From the NCBI RefSeq assembly GCF_001908235.1, contig NZ_LGHK01000124.1, positions 1 through 35,489 on the forward strand: a stretch of 35,489 nucleotides of DNA, given 5' to 3'. A program made the position numbers and the translations under genes. Below the pieces are notes generated by a model. The model had not been told where the DNA came from. It was given only the letters and a program-made list of their open reading frames with translations, and did not search any database. Of this stretch, positions 23,927 to 31,417 are shown one piece after another (position 1 is the first letter of the stretch; the number at the start of each line of letters is the position of its first letter). This DNA comes from Bradyrhizobium sp. NAS96.2 (GTDB lineage: Bacteria > Pseudomonadota > Alphaproteobacteria > Rhizobiales > Xanthobacteraceae).

Positions 23927-24363
23927 GGTTGTCGCAGGCCTTCTCGGCGACCCTCGGAATGCGGACTAGTATACAGAGCGGCGCGCCGCCTCAAGATTGT
24001 CTATGGTCGCGCTCTCCGGAATCGCCAATCCGAAACTGCGTTCGTTGACGATCTCGCCGGCGCCTGCGAACCCACGAGGATGAACCATCGATCGCCGTAG
24101 GCATATGGTTCGGATAGGCACGCGCCATCGACGCCTTAGATCCCTCCGGGATAGATCGCCTGCCGTAATGCCCCTCGGAATATGTTGCAGGAGGATCGCA
24201 GAACTTGAGCCGAACTGCGCGAGATCAATGAAGCCGACGAAGTGGAGCGGTACAACGCCGCCGCGGAACGATCGCGCCTCGGCCAATCGCAACTTCCGGC
24301 AATCGGACGCGGCGTTGGCGCCTCGCGGCTTGGAACGCCCCCCGCAAATGAATCGGCTCACAT
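23927..24363. other. Intergenic stretch without a supported gene (437 bp)
   Basis: No reading frame here has both coding texture and a ribosome-binding site. An open frame from 24105 runs into the hemerythrin-like gene but crosses its FixK box and promoter, so I treat it as untranslated. A 10-bp palindrome CGGCGCGCCG lies near 23980. No terminator with a T-run was found after fixK. Confidence 0.5.
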
Positions 24364-24377
24364 TTGATCTGGCGCAA
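24364..24377 (+). promoter_or_regulatory. FixK/FNR-type box upstream of the hemerythrin-like gene
   Basis: TTGATCTGGCGCAA is an exact match. It predicts a start near 24412, 29 nt before the GTG at 24441. The same 14 bases recur as the reverse complement at 26615-26628. Confidence 0.78.
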
Positions 24378-24440
24378 ACGATGAGACTGCCTTCGCCTTA
24401 CGTTGCTTCAGATACTTCCTCTAAGGAGAGGAGCGCCGCC

Positions 24441-25016
24441 GTGATCATCGATCTATTGCGCAGAGAACATCGCAATATTGACCTACTTCTCACTGTCCTT
24501 GAGCGCGAGCTGGCGCTTTTTGAGCGCGGGCGTCGCCCCGACTATGAGGTTATTCGGGCGATCATCAGCTATTTCGAAGTTTACCCAGAGGTGTACCATC
24601 ATCCTCAGGAAGACCTGATCTTCTCGAAGCTGAGGCTTCGCGATCCGGACGCGGCCACAAGCATCGGTGATCTCGCACGTGAGCACGCAGATGGGGCCGA
24701 ACGTTTGCAGCGCTTCGCCCAAGCAATTGACAGTGTGCTCGCAGGTCATGAGTTTCTTCGACAGGACGTCGGCAACATCGTGCGAGACTTCATCGTGCGC
24801 GAGCGGCATCATATGATGGTGGAGGAGCGCGATTTCTTCCCCGCAGCCCTCAAGGCTCTACTGCCGCAGGATTGGGAGGAGGTCGGTTCAGCCTTAACCG
24901 ATCATAGGGATCCGCTCTTCAGTGACGCAGCCGAAGAGACTTTCGATGCCTTAAGGACACATATTCTGCGACTGGAGCAAGAGGCTGAAGCGGAACGGCA
25001 CCAGGACAAACGTTAG
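24441..25016 (+). CDS. Hemerythrin-like HHE cation-binding protein
   Basis: Starting at GTG 24441 gives 191 residues. The choice rests on AAGGAGAGGAG at 24423-24433 and on the FixK box, which would place transcription at about 24412. Iron-ligand-type residues occur in the HHE pattern: H10 (REHRNID), H53/H54 and E57 (HHPQED), H82 (REHADG), H123/H124 and E128/E129 (ERHHMMVEERDF). Such four-helix proteins bind O2 or NO through a di-iron site, or act in redox sensing or iron repair. The C-terminal 40 residues are acidic and helical. Cytoplasmic. Exact role is not predictable. Confidence 0.88.
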   Translation: MIIDLLRREHRNIDLLLTVLERELALFERGRRPDYEVIRAIISYFEVYPEVYHHPQEDLIFSKLRLRDPDAATSIGDLAREHADGAERLQRFAQAIDSVLAGHEFLRQDVGNIVRDFIVRERHHMMVEERDFFPAALKALLPQDWEEVGSALTDHRDPLFSDAAEETFDALRTHILRLEQEAEAERHQDKR

Positions 25017-25165
25017 TCCACGCTCTGCTAAAATAATCTCCGTCTCAGAGCTTGCGCACGCTGCAGAGCAGCGGGGCGTAAGCGAGCGCGAATCCCAGAA
25101 ACGCCCCGGTCCACGGGATAGCCGCGACCTCATCCTGGACTGAAGGTCAGTCGAACGGATTTTGT

Positions 25166-25453
25166 TCAACGAGATATGGCGCTGTCGTCCGGAACAAGCT
25201 GGGGAGAGCAGTGCGTGTCGGCGTCCCATTTTCGGAAATACACCGCATGCGCTCCGGGGATGCTTACGCAATGATGCATCCTGGCAAATTCCGCAACGTT
25301 CGCGGCGGCTATCTCGTTGATCCCAAACAGTCGTTCATAATCGCGCTCGGAGATTTTCAGAACAGTGCCAGTCTCGAGACGATTGAGCCGCGATCGCAAC
25401 TCCGCAAGAGTGAGGTTCGTATCCATCAAAGTTGCAAAGACCTCAAACCGCAC
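25166..25453 (-). CDS. Hypothetical protein (95 aa), second gene of the DUF2892 operon
   Basis: The GTG at 25453 overlaps the DUF2892 stop by 11 bp, so coupled translation is likely; a shorter start at ATG 25426 is possible. The product is soluble-looking: TLAELRSRLNRLETGTVLKI, SERDYERLFGINEIAAANVAEFARMHHC in two blocks, then a Y-F-R-K-W end. I recognise no domain. It would share the FixK-type promoter at 25643-25656. The region 25017-25165 between it and the hemerythrin-like gene shows no supported gene. Confidence 0.55.
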   Translation of the reverse strand: MRFEVFATLMDTNLTLAELRSRLNRLETGTVLKISERDYERLFGINEIAAANVAEFARMHHCVSIPGAHAVYFRKWDADTHCSPQLVPDDSAISR

Positions 25454-25586
25454 TCGATCTATGAACGGTATTGATTCCCAACAACAAGTAGAGCGGGCAA
25501 TACGAGAAGAACGCAGTAGCGATCAGGACCGCCAAACCGATGATGATCCGGACATACTGATCAATTCGTCCGACGTTACGTGCCAT
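25443..25586 (-). CDS. DUF2892-like small membrane protein (47 aa)
   Basis: The ATG at 25586 has AGGGAGG upstream on the minus strand. The 47-residue product begins MARNVGRIDQYVRIIIGLAV, typical of DUF2892 (a conserved N-terminal NVGxxDRxxR motif followed by a membrane helix), then ATAFFSYCPLYLLLGIN. Longer family members have a second helix and a Cys motif; this one keeps C30 (numbered from this start) in the YCPLYLLLGIN stretch. A perfect FixK palindrome upstream predicts a start near 25608, 22 nt before the ATG. Function of the family is unknown. Confidence 0.75.
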   Translation of the reverse strand: MARNVGRIDQYVRIIIGLAVLIATAFFSYCPLYLLLGINTVHRSSAV

Positions 25587-25642
25587 GGCAATAGGCCTCC
25601 CTTGTTGCAAGGCGCATGTTGAACACACGCCAATTCGAGGCC

Positions 25643-25656
25643 TTGATCATGATCAA
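25643..25656 (-). promoter_or_regulatory. Perfectly palindromic FixK/FNR-type box upstream of DUF2892
   Basis: TTGATCATGATCAA is fully self-complementary and identical to the ideal FNR consensus. On the minus strand it predicts a start near 25608, with CAACAT (25616-25621) as a weak -10. Confidence 0.8.
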
Positions 25657-25745
25657 TTTGCAGCTGACGCCGACTACGTCATCGGAAATCCAAGTCGCGC
25701 TGCCGTGGGTTCTCCATTTAACCCGCACAGCGGCGTTCCGCGGGG

Positions 25746-25985
25746 CTACCCTGGTCCTCGCCCCACGCTGCGCGCCCATCCCGCCAGCGCCTCATATCCG
25801 GCCGCGATCTTCATGAAGTGCTCACGAATGGCCTCGTCCTTATATCGCCCGGCCTGACGCCTCGTCCGCTCAGCGCGGGACTCCCAATAGGTTGCGTCGT
25901 CCTGTGGTTTCTTCCGCGTTGATCCCGCAGCATTCTCCGCCGGTCTTCTCGACGGCCGCAGATCCGCGGCAGCTTCGCGCTCGCA
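25746..25985 (-). pseudogene. Probable remnant of a small conserved protein
   Basis: The minus-strand frame ending at the stop at 25746 encodes QDDATYWESRAERTRRQAGR then a stretch with DEAIREHFMKIAAGYEALAGW. This resembles a small helical protein type common in Bradyrhizobium. The frame is open back to a TGA at 25986-25988, with no ATG, GTG or TTG start supported by a ribosome-binding site. I read it as a degraded or truncated gene. Confidence 0.35.
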
Positions 25986-26063
25986 TCACTTCGGCCGCGG
26001 CTTGGGATGTTTTGAGCGCTTCACGAAGACCCCCAACGATAAAGCCCTGGCGGGCTATGCGGA

Positions 26064-26435
26064 TCAGTCCATCACCGGCTCGGGAACGGCCGCGCGCTCC
26101 TGGAACTGGTCATATGCCTCCAGCGCGTCGGCGGCATACATCAGGGATGGTCCGCCGCCCATGTAGATCGCCATTGCGAGCGTCTCCTCGACCTGCTTGC
26201 GGCTGACATCGAGTTTGACCAACGCTTCGGCATGGAAACCGATACATCCGTCGCAGTGGGCGGCGACGCCGAGAGCAAGCGCGATCAACTCTTTTGTCCT
26301 GGTGTCCAGAGCACCATCTTTCGTTGCCGCCTGCGCCAGGGCCGAGAACGCGCGCATGGTTTCCGGAATATCGCGGCGCAAGTCGCCCAGATTACCGGAA
26401 ATATGTTTGCAGAGGTTGGAATAGTCTTTTCTCAT
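26064..26435 (-). CDS. Carboxymuconolactone decarboxylase family (AhpD-like) protein
   Basis: From ATG 26435 the product is 123 residues, the normal size for this family; ATG 26456 is an alternative. The AhpD-type active site is visible in TKELIALALGVAAHCDGC followed by IGFHAEAL: a CxxC pair plus downstream His, with Glu upstream. Such proteins are thiol-dependent peroxide-defence or alkylhydroperoxidase-like enzymes. MYAADALEAYDQF is typical of the C-terminal helix. A FixK-type box lies at 26615-26628, predicting a start near 26580 and a leader of about 145 nt. Confidence 0.85.
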   Translation of the reverse strand: MRKDYSNLCKHISGNLGDLRRDIPETMRAFSALAQAATKDGALDTRTKELIALALGVAAHCDGCIGFHAEALVKLDVSRKQVEETLAMAIYMGGGPSLMYAADALEAYDQFQERAAVPEPVMD

Positions 26436-26614
26436 ATCAATCCCAATCTTCGGCATAGAGGTTAGCCAGGAAGGGCGGGCTTGCCGACGGGCATGTCGGC
26501 AAACGCCACCCTTCATCCAACGCAGCCCGGGAACACGATCTAGCCTGTCTGAAGGACGTACGTGTTTGGCCTGCAAGGATGCATACCATCTGACGCGCGC
26601 ATCGCTTCCGCTCA

Positions 26615-26628
26615 TTGCGCCAGATCAA
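26615..26628 (-). promoter_or_regulatory. FixK/FNR-type box upstream of the AhpD-like gene
   Basis: TTGCGCCAGATCAA is an exact match and the reverse complement of the box at 24364-24377. On the minus strand it would serve the AhpD-like gene. On the plus strand it lies before the CBS remnant at 26709, so it could also be an orphan promoter. Confidence 0.65.
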
Positions 26629-26708
26629 ACCAAACGCACTTTCTCGACTTGCGTCAGATCGACGGTTCGTTGCATCGCCAATTAGGCTGAGCGTCAGTTT
26701 CTGGAAGG

Positions 26709-26957
26709 ATGGGAGAATGCCGGATGTTCGCGCACCTCCAGCATCGTATCAGCGGGCTTCCGGTGATCGACCGCGACGGCACGCTTGTCGGAATCCTCAC
26801 GGAGGGAGATTTCCTTCATCGCAGCGAGATCGGGACTGAAAGCAAGCGCAACGGATTGCTGGCGACCGACCAAGCTCATGCGGCGGCGCAATGCGTCTAT
26901 GTCCGTCCGATTGGCTGCCTCCGTTCAGGGCAGCCAATCGTGCTTGGCATCGCTTAA
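26709..26957 (+). pseudogene. Truncated CBS-domain gene remnant
   Basis: The core RISGLPVIDRDGTLVGILTE then GDFLHRSEIGTESKR closely parallels the CBS-BON protein at 22148 (HLSGLPVMDEDGTLRGMVSE then GDFLQRAEIGTGHRR) and the CBS protein at 19491. The first half of CBS1 is missing, and after about residue 48 the frame loses similarity; CBS2 and BON are absent. No proper start remains. A FixK-type box upstream suggests the parent gene was part of the same regulon. Confidence 0.7.
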
Positions 26958-27949
26958 CGTTCTTCGTGGCTCGCCAATCTGCGATAGATGGTAAAGTCAT
27001 CGAAGGCAGGTCCCTCGCCACGTCGCGTGTCGGAGCCAACGCTTGGTCCTAGCGCAAGCGAAGTGCCGAGGCCCGCGTAAAGGTATCTCGATCCAAATGC
27101 CTTCTTCAGGGCCGCAAAGGTTGGCTCGCCCGTGCAGTGGCCAGGCGCAATATATTCGACCTTGTATTTCTCGGTGAGAGCGGCGACCACCTTTGCAATC
27201 AGCTCATCTGGGGCTGTAACGAGATGAAAGCCGCCGACGATCATGTGGATTTTGGGGTTGATGGCCGTCGCTGCTTCGACAATTCGCTCGATCCCCGGAT
27301 GCGAGCAACCTACTACGAGCACCAGTCCGTCAGGGGTATTAACAGCCAGTGACAGTTCCTTGAGTTCTTTCGTGCCAGGCAAGTCTGAGATCAACGCAAT
27401 GAGTGTGATGCCAGGTGCAATTTCGGTGGTCTGATCAATCAGCTCGAAGCGAGCACTTGCCCACGCGGCGCCGAATTTCATGACCTCAGGCGGCTTACCA
27501 TCGAAGTACCGCATTTCTGGCGGCAGAGCCTCGTCCTTTCGATAAAAGCTCGATGGCAGTGACGAACCATAAATGCCAAATCCCTCCTTGGGGGCGTAGA
27601 TCTTGACTGTTGGATTGACGCTCAAGACGTGGTTCAGGCCGGCCATGTGGTCCGAATGGCGATGCGATAGAACGACGAAATCGAGGTTGGTGAGATCGAT
27701 TCCTTTTGCCTTGACGTTGGCCGCAAAGATGTCGGCGTTGTCTCCGGTATCAAACAGGATACGCTTCCCGGCGATTTCCAGGAGAGCCGAGAAACCCCAA
27801 TCCTTGGTCAGAGACGGGTCTGTGCCGAATGCGTCGTAGAGTATGGTGATTTGACTCTTCGGCTCGGCCGCTTGAGCCACCGGGGAGGCCATTACACCGA
27901 AAAAGCCACATAACGTAGCTGCAACAAAAAGAAACCGTCCAAACTTCAT
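26954..27949 (-). CDS. Exported metallo-beta-lactamase-fold hydrolase
   Basis: The ATG at 27949 has AAAGGAGG upstream and gives 331 residues with a signal peptide (about 1-30; FLFVAATLCGFFGVMA, cleavage near AQAAEP). The MBL motif HRHSDHMAGL gives the HxHxDH metal ligands; further candidate ligands lie in GCSHPGIE, GGFHL and PGHCTG. The arrangement matches the DHPS-like MBL subfamily (archaeal dihydropterin phosphate synthase relatives), whose bacterial substrate is unknown. Periplasmic location is predicted. No FixK-type box found upstream. Its 3' end meets the CBS remnant tail-to-tail. Confidence 0.85.
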   Translation of the reverse strand: MKFGRFLFVAATLCGFFGVMASPVAQAAEPKSQITILYDAFGTDPSLTKDWGFSALLEIAGKRILFDTGDNADIFAANVKAKGIDLTNLDFVVLSHRHSDHMAGLNHVLSVNPTVKIYAPKEGFGIYGSSLPSSFYRKDEALPPEMRYFDGKPPEVMKFGAAWASARFELIDQTTEIAPGITLIALISDLPGTKELKELSLAVNTPDGLVLVVGCSHPGIERIVEAATAINPKIHMIVGGFHLVTAPDELIAKVVAALTEKYKVEYIAPGHCTGEPTFAALKKAFGSRYLYAGLGTSLALGPSVGSDTRRGEGPAFDDFTIYRRLASHEER

Positions 27950-28260
27950 GGCGTTCCTCCTTTGGCAATTCGCAGACGGGTTGGCTCGACTGCATCTCGC
28001 CACCGCTGCGCTGTTGGCCGCTATCCTCCTTCGCAACCGAGAATCTGCTCCTGGCGCAGACTAGCCGACAATCGAATAATTTCGGTGATAACCCATGAAC
28101 CTTTCATCGGGATGGCGGACCAAGGCGCCCATGCGGTGCAGGTTCGGAATTCCAGCACGCTGCTATCCGTATCTGCCGAACGCCAAGACCGATCATCGGG
28201 CGTTCGTTGCAGGATATCTTCGGTGGGTTCGGCGGAAGTGATCGGCACGGTCAGACAGAT

Positions 28261-28368
28261 ATGCGCGTTCCGACTCGATGGCTCGGCGAGATCGAACGGC
28301 TGCGCTGGCTGGCAAGCCGCGGCCCTCCACCACCAACAGTGCTGGATGTCGCTACCGAGGAACGATGA
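28261..28368 (+). pseudogene. Aminoglycoside-phosphotransferase-like remnant
   Basis: A short frame encodes RWLGEIERLRWLASRGPPPP followed by TVLDVATEER and a stop. This resembles the segment of APH(3')-type kinases that reads E-x-x-RL-x-WL then VLDV. In another frame downstream NRPGRDDIS recalls the LPGRD segment, suggesting a frameshift. No N-terminal or catalytic part (HGD motif) is present. The rest of 27950-28567, about 600 bp, shows no supported gene and looks like decayed DNA. Confidence 0.4.
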
Positions 28369-28567
28369 ATTCTTCTGAGACGTGCAACCGCCCTGGGCGG
28401 GATGACATATCCGTGACAGCGCACTCGGCGCTGTCGTGCGGTTACCTTTCGGGTGGAAGCTACGCAGGGAATTGTGTTACGGTGCCGGGCAGCCATTGAT
28501 TCTATTATGGAATTTTGAATGGCCAGTTTGAATCCAAGTCTGGATGATGCGTTAGGGGACATTCCGC

Positions 28568-29860
28568 GTGCCGCCGATCCAATACATCGTCGAGGGCGGC
28601 CGCCGCCTTTCGGGCACCATCGAGCCGTCGGGCAACAAGAATTCCGCGCTGCCGATCATCGCAGCTGCCCTGCTGACCGAGCATCCGGTCACGCTGACCA
28701 ACGTGCCGCGCATCCGCGACACCGAAACGCTGGTCGAACTGTGCCGTTCGGTCGGCGCCAGCGCCGAATGGACCGAGCGCAACACGCTGCAGATCCACGC
28801 CAAGGAGATCAGCGCCGCCGATCTCGATCCGGCGCTGTGCGCGCGCATCCGCGCCTCGATCCTGCTGGCAGGTCCGCTGCTGGCCCGCTGCGGCGAGGTC
28901 GCGCTGCCGCCGCCCGGCGGCGATGTGATCGGCCGCCGCCGCCTCGATACGCATTTTCTGGCCTTCGAGCAGCTTGGCGCCACGGTGACCGCGACGCACC
29001 GGTTGGAATTCCGCGCCTCGCGCCTGAAGGGCGCCGACGTGTTCCTCGACGAACCCAGCGTCACCGCGACGGAGAATGCGCTGGTCGCCGCCGTCGCCGC
29101 GCGCGGCACCACCTATCTGCGCAACGCGGCCTCCGAGCCGCATGTGCAGGACCTCGCCAATTTCCTGATCGCGCTCGGCGCGAAGATCGAGGGTGTCGGC
29201 ACCAACACCATCATCGTGCATGGGCCGGCGACGCTCGGCAGCACGACTTTCGCGATCCAGCCCGACCATATCGAGGTCGGATCGCTGATCGGGCTTGCCG
29301 CGGTGACGCGCTCGCCGCTGCGCATCGCGCGCGCCGGCGTCGAGCACCTGCGCTCGATCCGGATGGGCTTCGAGCGGCTCGGCATCGTCTGCGGCGTCGA
29401 GGGCGACGACCTCGTCGTGCCGTCGAACCAGACCATGAAGATCCACGACGATTTCGGCGGCCACGTGCCGAAGCTCGAGGACCAGCCCTGGCCGGCCTTC
29501 CCGGCGGACCTGATGTCGATCGCGATCGTCACCGCGACGCAGTGCGACGGCGTCATCCTGATGCACGAGAAGATGTTCGAGTCGCGGATGTTCTTCGTCG
29601 ACAATCTGATTGCGATGGGCGGCCGCATCGTGCTGTGCGACCCGCACCGCGCGATCGTCGCCGGCCCGAGCCGGCTGCGCGGCGCGCCGATGAATTCGCC
29701 CGACATCCGTGCCGGTATGGCGATGCTGCTGGCAGCGGTTTGCGCCAACGGCACTTCCACCATCAACAATGCCGACCAGATCGAGCGCGGCTATGAGCGG
29801 ATCGACGAGAGGCTCAACGCGCTCGGCGCCAAGATCAAGCGGATACCTGCGCGATTGTAG
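28568..29860 (+). CDS. MurA-like UDP-GlcNAc 1-carboxyvinyltransferase with Asp at the catalytic Cys position
   Basis: A 430-residue EPSP-synthase-fold protein, normal MurA length. It keeps the N-terminal SGNKN (Lys24, equivalent to Lys22), RASILLAGPLLARCGEV and the catalytic loop. There the usual PGGCAIG reads PGGDVIG, so Asp119 replaces the cysteine (E. coli Cys115). Asp at this position is known from Mycobacterium and Chlamydia enzymes and gives fosfomycin insensitivity. Typical MurA features such as EVGSLIGLAA and PWPAFPADLMS also occur. It is probably a second MurA paralogue. Start at GTG 28568; no clear ribosome-binding site seen. It marks the start of the uniformly GC-rich segment. Confidence 0.85.
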   Translation: MPPIQYIVEGGRRLSGTIEPSGNKNSALPIIAAALLTEHPVTLTNVPRIRDTETLVELCRSVGASAEWTERNTLQIHAKEISAADLDPALCARIRASILLAGPLLARCGEVALPPPGGDVIGRRRLDTHFLAFEQLGATVTATHRLEFRASRLKGADVFLDEPSVTATENALVAAVAARGTTYLRNAASEPHVQDLANFLIALGAKIEGVGTNTIIVHGPATLGSTTFAIQPDHIEVGSLIGLAAVTRSPLRIARAGVEHLRSIRMGFERLGIVCGVEGDDLVVPSNQTMKIHDDFGGHVPKLEDQPWPAFPADLMSIAIVTATQCDGVILMHEKMFESRMFFVDNLIAMGGRIVLCDPHRAIVAGPSRLRGAPMNSPDIRAGMAMLLAAVCANGTSTINNADQIERGYERIDERLNALGAKIKRIPARL

Positions 29861-29863
29861 TCC

Positions 29864-29912
29864 GAGCATGATCCGGAAAAGTGTGCAGCGGTTTTCCGGT
29901 CGGATCATGCTC
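29864..29912. repeat. Bradyrhizobium-type intergenic palindrome
   Basis: GAGCATGATCCG (29864-29875) pairs with CGGATCATGCTC (29901-29912), with inner GGAAAA/TTTTCC complementarity. This GAGCATGATCCGGAAAA...TTTTCCG repeat type is familiar from Bradyrhizobium genomes. It lies directly after the MurA-like stop and may help end its transcript. Confidence 0.7.
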
Positions 29913-29927
29913 AAACAACAGCTTGAG

Positions 29928-29958
29928 ACGCGACGATCTCTGCGTGAGATCGTCGCGT
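29928..29958. repeat. 13-bp perfect hairpin before the MATE gene
   Basis: ACGCGACGATCTC (29928-29940) and GAGATCGTCGCGT (29946-29958) pair perfectly around the loop TGCGT. There is no T-run. It could be part of the adjacent repeat family, or an operator or leader structure for the transporter starting at 30010. Confidence 0.6.
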
Positions 29959-30009
29959 TGGGCAGTTCGGCCATCCTTCCGGCCGGTTTATCGTGCTAGA
30001 CGTGCCGTC

Positions 30010-31407
30010 ATGACCTGCATCGACAAGATCGACCCGGCCGCGTCGCGCGCGGCCGTCGTCCCCTCTCGCAAGCTGCTTACGGCCGAGCTCGCGGAAACGC
30101 TGAAGCTGGCGGTGCCGCTTGCGCTGACGCAGCTCGGGCAGATCGCGATGATGACGACCGATCTCGCCTTCATCGGCCGGCTCGGCAGCGAGAGCATCGC
30201 CGCGGCGGCGCTGGCGCATACCGTTTATTTCGTCAGCTTCACGATCGGCATGGGCATGATGTCCGCGGTGTCGCCGCTGGCCGCGCAGGCATTCGGCGCA
30301 CGCGACCCGCGGGTGATGCGGCGCGCGCTCCGCGTCGGCCTGTGGGCCGGCTTCTTCATGGTGCTGCCGCTGATGGCGCTGCCGTTCCAGGGTGAGCGCA
30401 TCCTGCTCGCGCTCGGCCAGACCCAGGCGATCGCGCATCTGGCGCAGCAATATCTGTTCGGGCTGGCCTGGGGCATCCTGCCGGCACTGTGGTTCATCGC
30501 GATCCGCGGCTTCATGAGCGCGGTGAACCGGCCGGAGCCGGTGCTGTGGATCACGCTTGCGGCGATCCCGGCCAATGCGCTGATGGTGTATCTGTTGCTC
30601 TACGGCAAATGGGGCATGCCCGAGCTCGGCATGTTCGGCGCCGGACTTGCCACCACGATCGTCAACCTCGGCACCTTCCTCGCCGGCGTGTGGTTCGCGG
30701 CGCGGCGACGCCCGTTCCGCAAGTACCAGGTGTTCAGCCGCGTCTGGCGCATCGACTGGCCTTTGATGGGCAAGCTTGTCGCCGTCGGGGCGCCGATCTC
30801 GATCGCCTTCCTGCTGGAATACGGCCTGTTCGGCGCGGCCGGCCTGTTGATGGGGCTGATCAGCACCACGGCGCTGGCCGCCCACCAGATCGCGCTGCAG
30901 ATCGCGGCGATCCTGTTCATGGTGCCGTTCGGCGTCAGCATGGCCGCCACCGTGCGGGTCGGCCAGGCGGTCGGCCGCCGTGACACCGACGCGGTGCAGC
31001 GCGCCGGCTTTGTCGCGGTCGCGCTTTCCGGCGTGTTCATGAGCATCATGACGCTCGCGGTGATCCTGGCGCGCTTCGAGATCGCGGCGCTGTTCCTCGG
31101 CGAGGCCTCAGACGCGACGGCACAGCTCACCGCGATGCTGCTGCTGATCGGCGCGACGTTCTTCATCGCCGACGGCGTGCAGACGACCACCGCCGGCGCA
31201 CTGCGCGGCATGAACGACACCCAGGTGCCGCTGCTGTTCGCCATCATCAGCTATTGGCTGATCGGCTTCGCCTCGGCCTCCGCCCTTGCCTTCTGGGCCA
31301 GGCTCAATGCCCCCGGTGTCTGGATCGGATTGTCGCTCGGCACTGCCGTTTATGCAACGCTCCTTGTCTTGCGTTTCCGCCTGCTGGCACGCAGACTGGT
31401 TGGATGA
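30010..31407 (+). CDS. MATE-family multidrug/organic cation efflux transporter
   Basis: From ATG 30010 the product is 465 residues with about 12 membrane helices, arranged as two MatE repeats. Typical features are LAVPLALTQLGQIAMMTTDL near the start, MMSAVSPLAAQAFGARD, a central ANALMVYLLLYGKWGMPELG in two parts, ALAAHQIALQIAAILFMVPF in the second repeat and ALRGMNDTQVPLLFA. Such NorM-like proteins export cationic drugs or metabolites using Na+ or H+ gradients. A longer in-frame start at 29881 crosses the palindromes and is rejected. Followed 10 bp later by the DUF2867 gene. Confidence 0.92.
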   Translation: MTCIDKIDPAASRAAVVPSRKLLTAELAETLKLAVPLALTQLGQIAMMTTDLAFIGRLGSESIAAAALAHTVYFVSFTIGMGMMSAVSPLAAQAFGARDPRVMRRALRVGLWAGFFMVLPLMALPFQGERILLALGQTQAIAHLAQQYLFGLAWGILPALWFIAIRGFMSAVNRPEPVLWITLAAIPANALMVYLLLYGKWGMPELGMFGAGLATTIVNLGTFLAGVWFAARRRPFRKYQVFSRVWRIDWPLMGKLVAVGAPISIAFLLEYGLFGAAGLLMGLISTTALAAHQIALQIAAILFMVPFGVSMAATVRVGQAVGRRDTDAVQRAGFVAVALSGVFMSIMTLAVILARFEIAALFLGEASDATAQLTAMLLLIGATFFIADGVQTTTAGALRGMNDTQVPLLFAIISYWLIGFASASALAFWARLNAPGVWIGLSLGTAVYATLLVLRFRLLARRLVG

Positions 31408-31417
31408 AGGTTGCCAA

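Noticed and set aside
24105..24440. N-terminal extension of the hemerythrin-like gene
   Set aside because: Would cross the FixK box and predicted promoter; a strong ribosome-binding site serves GTG 24441 instead.
27962..28378. 138-codon plus-strand frame upstream of the MurA-like gene
   Set aside because: No ribosome-binding site, no domain, and the APH-like remnant is read in another frame of the same DNA.
28505..29974. 489-codon minus-strand open frame
   Set aside because: Antisense to the MurA-like gene, His/Asp/Arg-rich shadow without domains.
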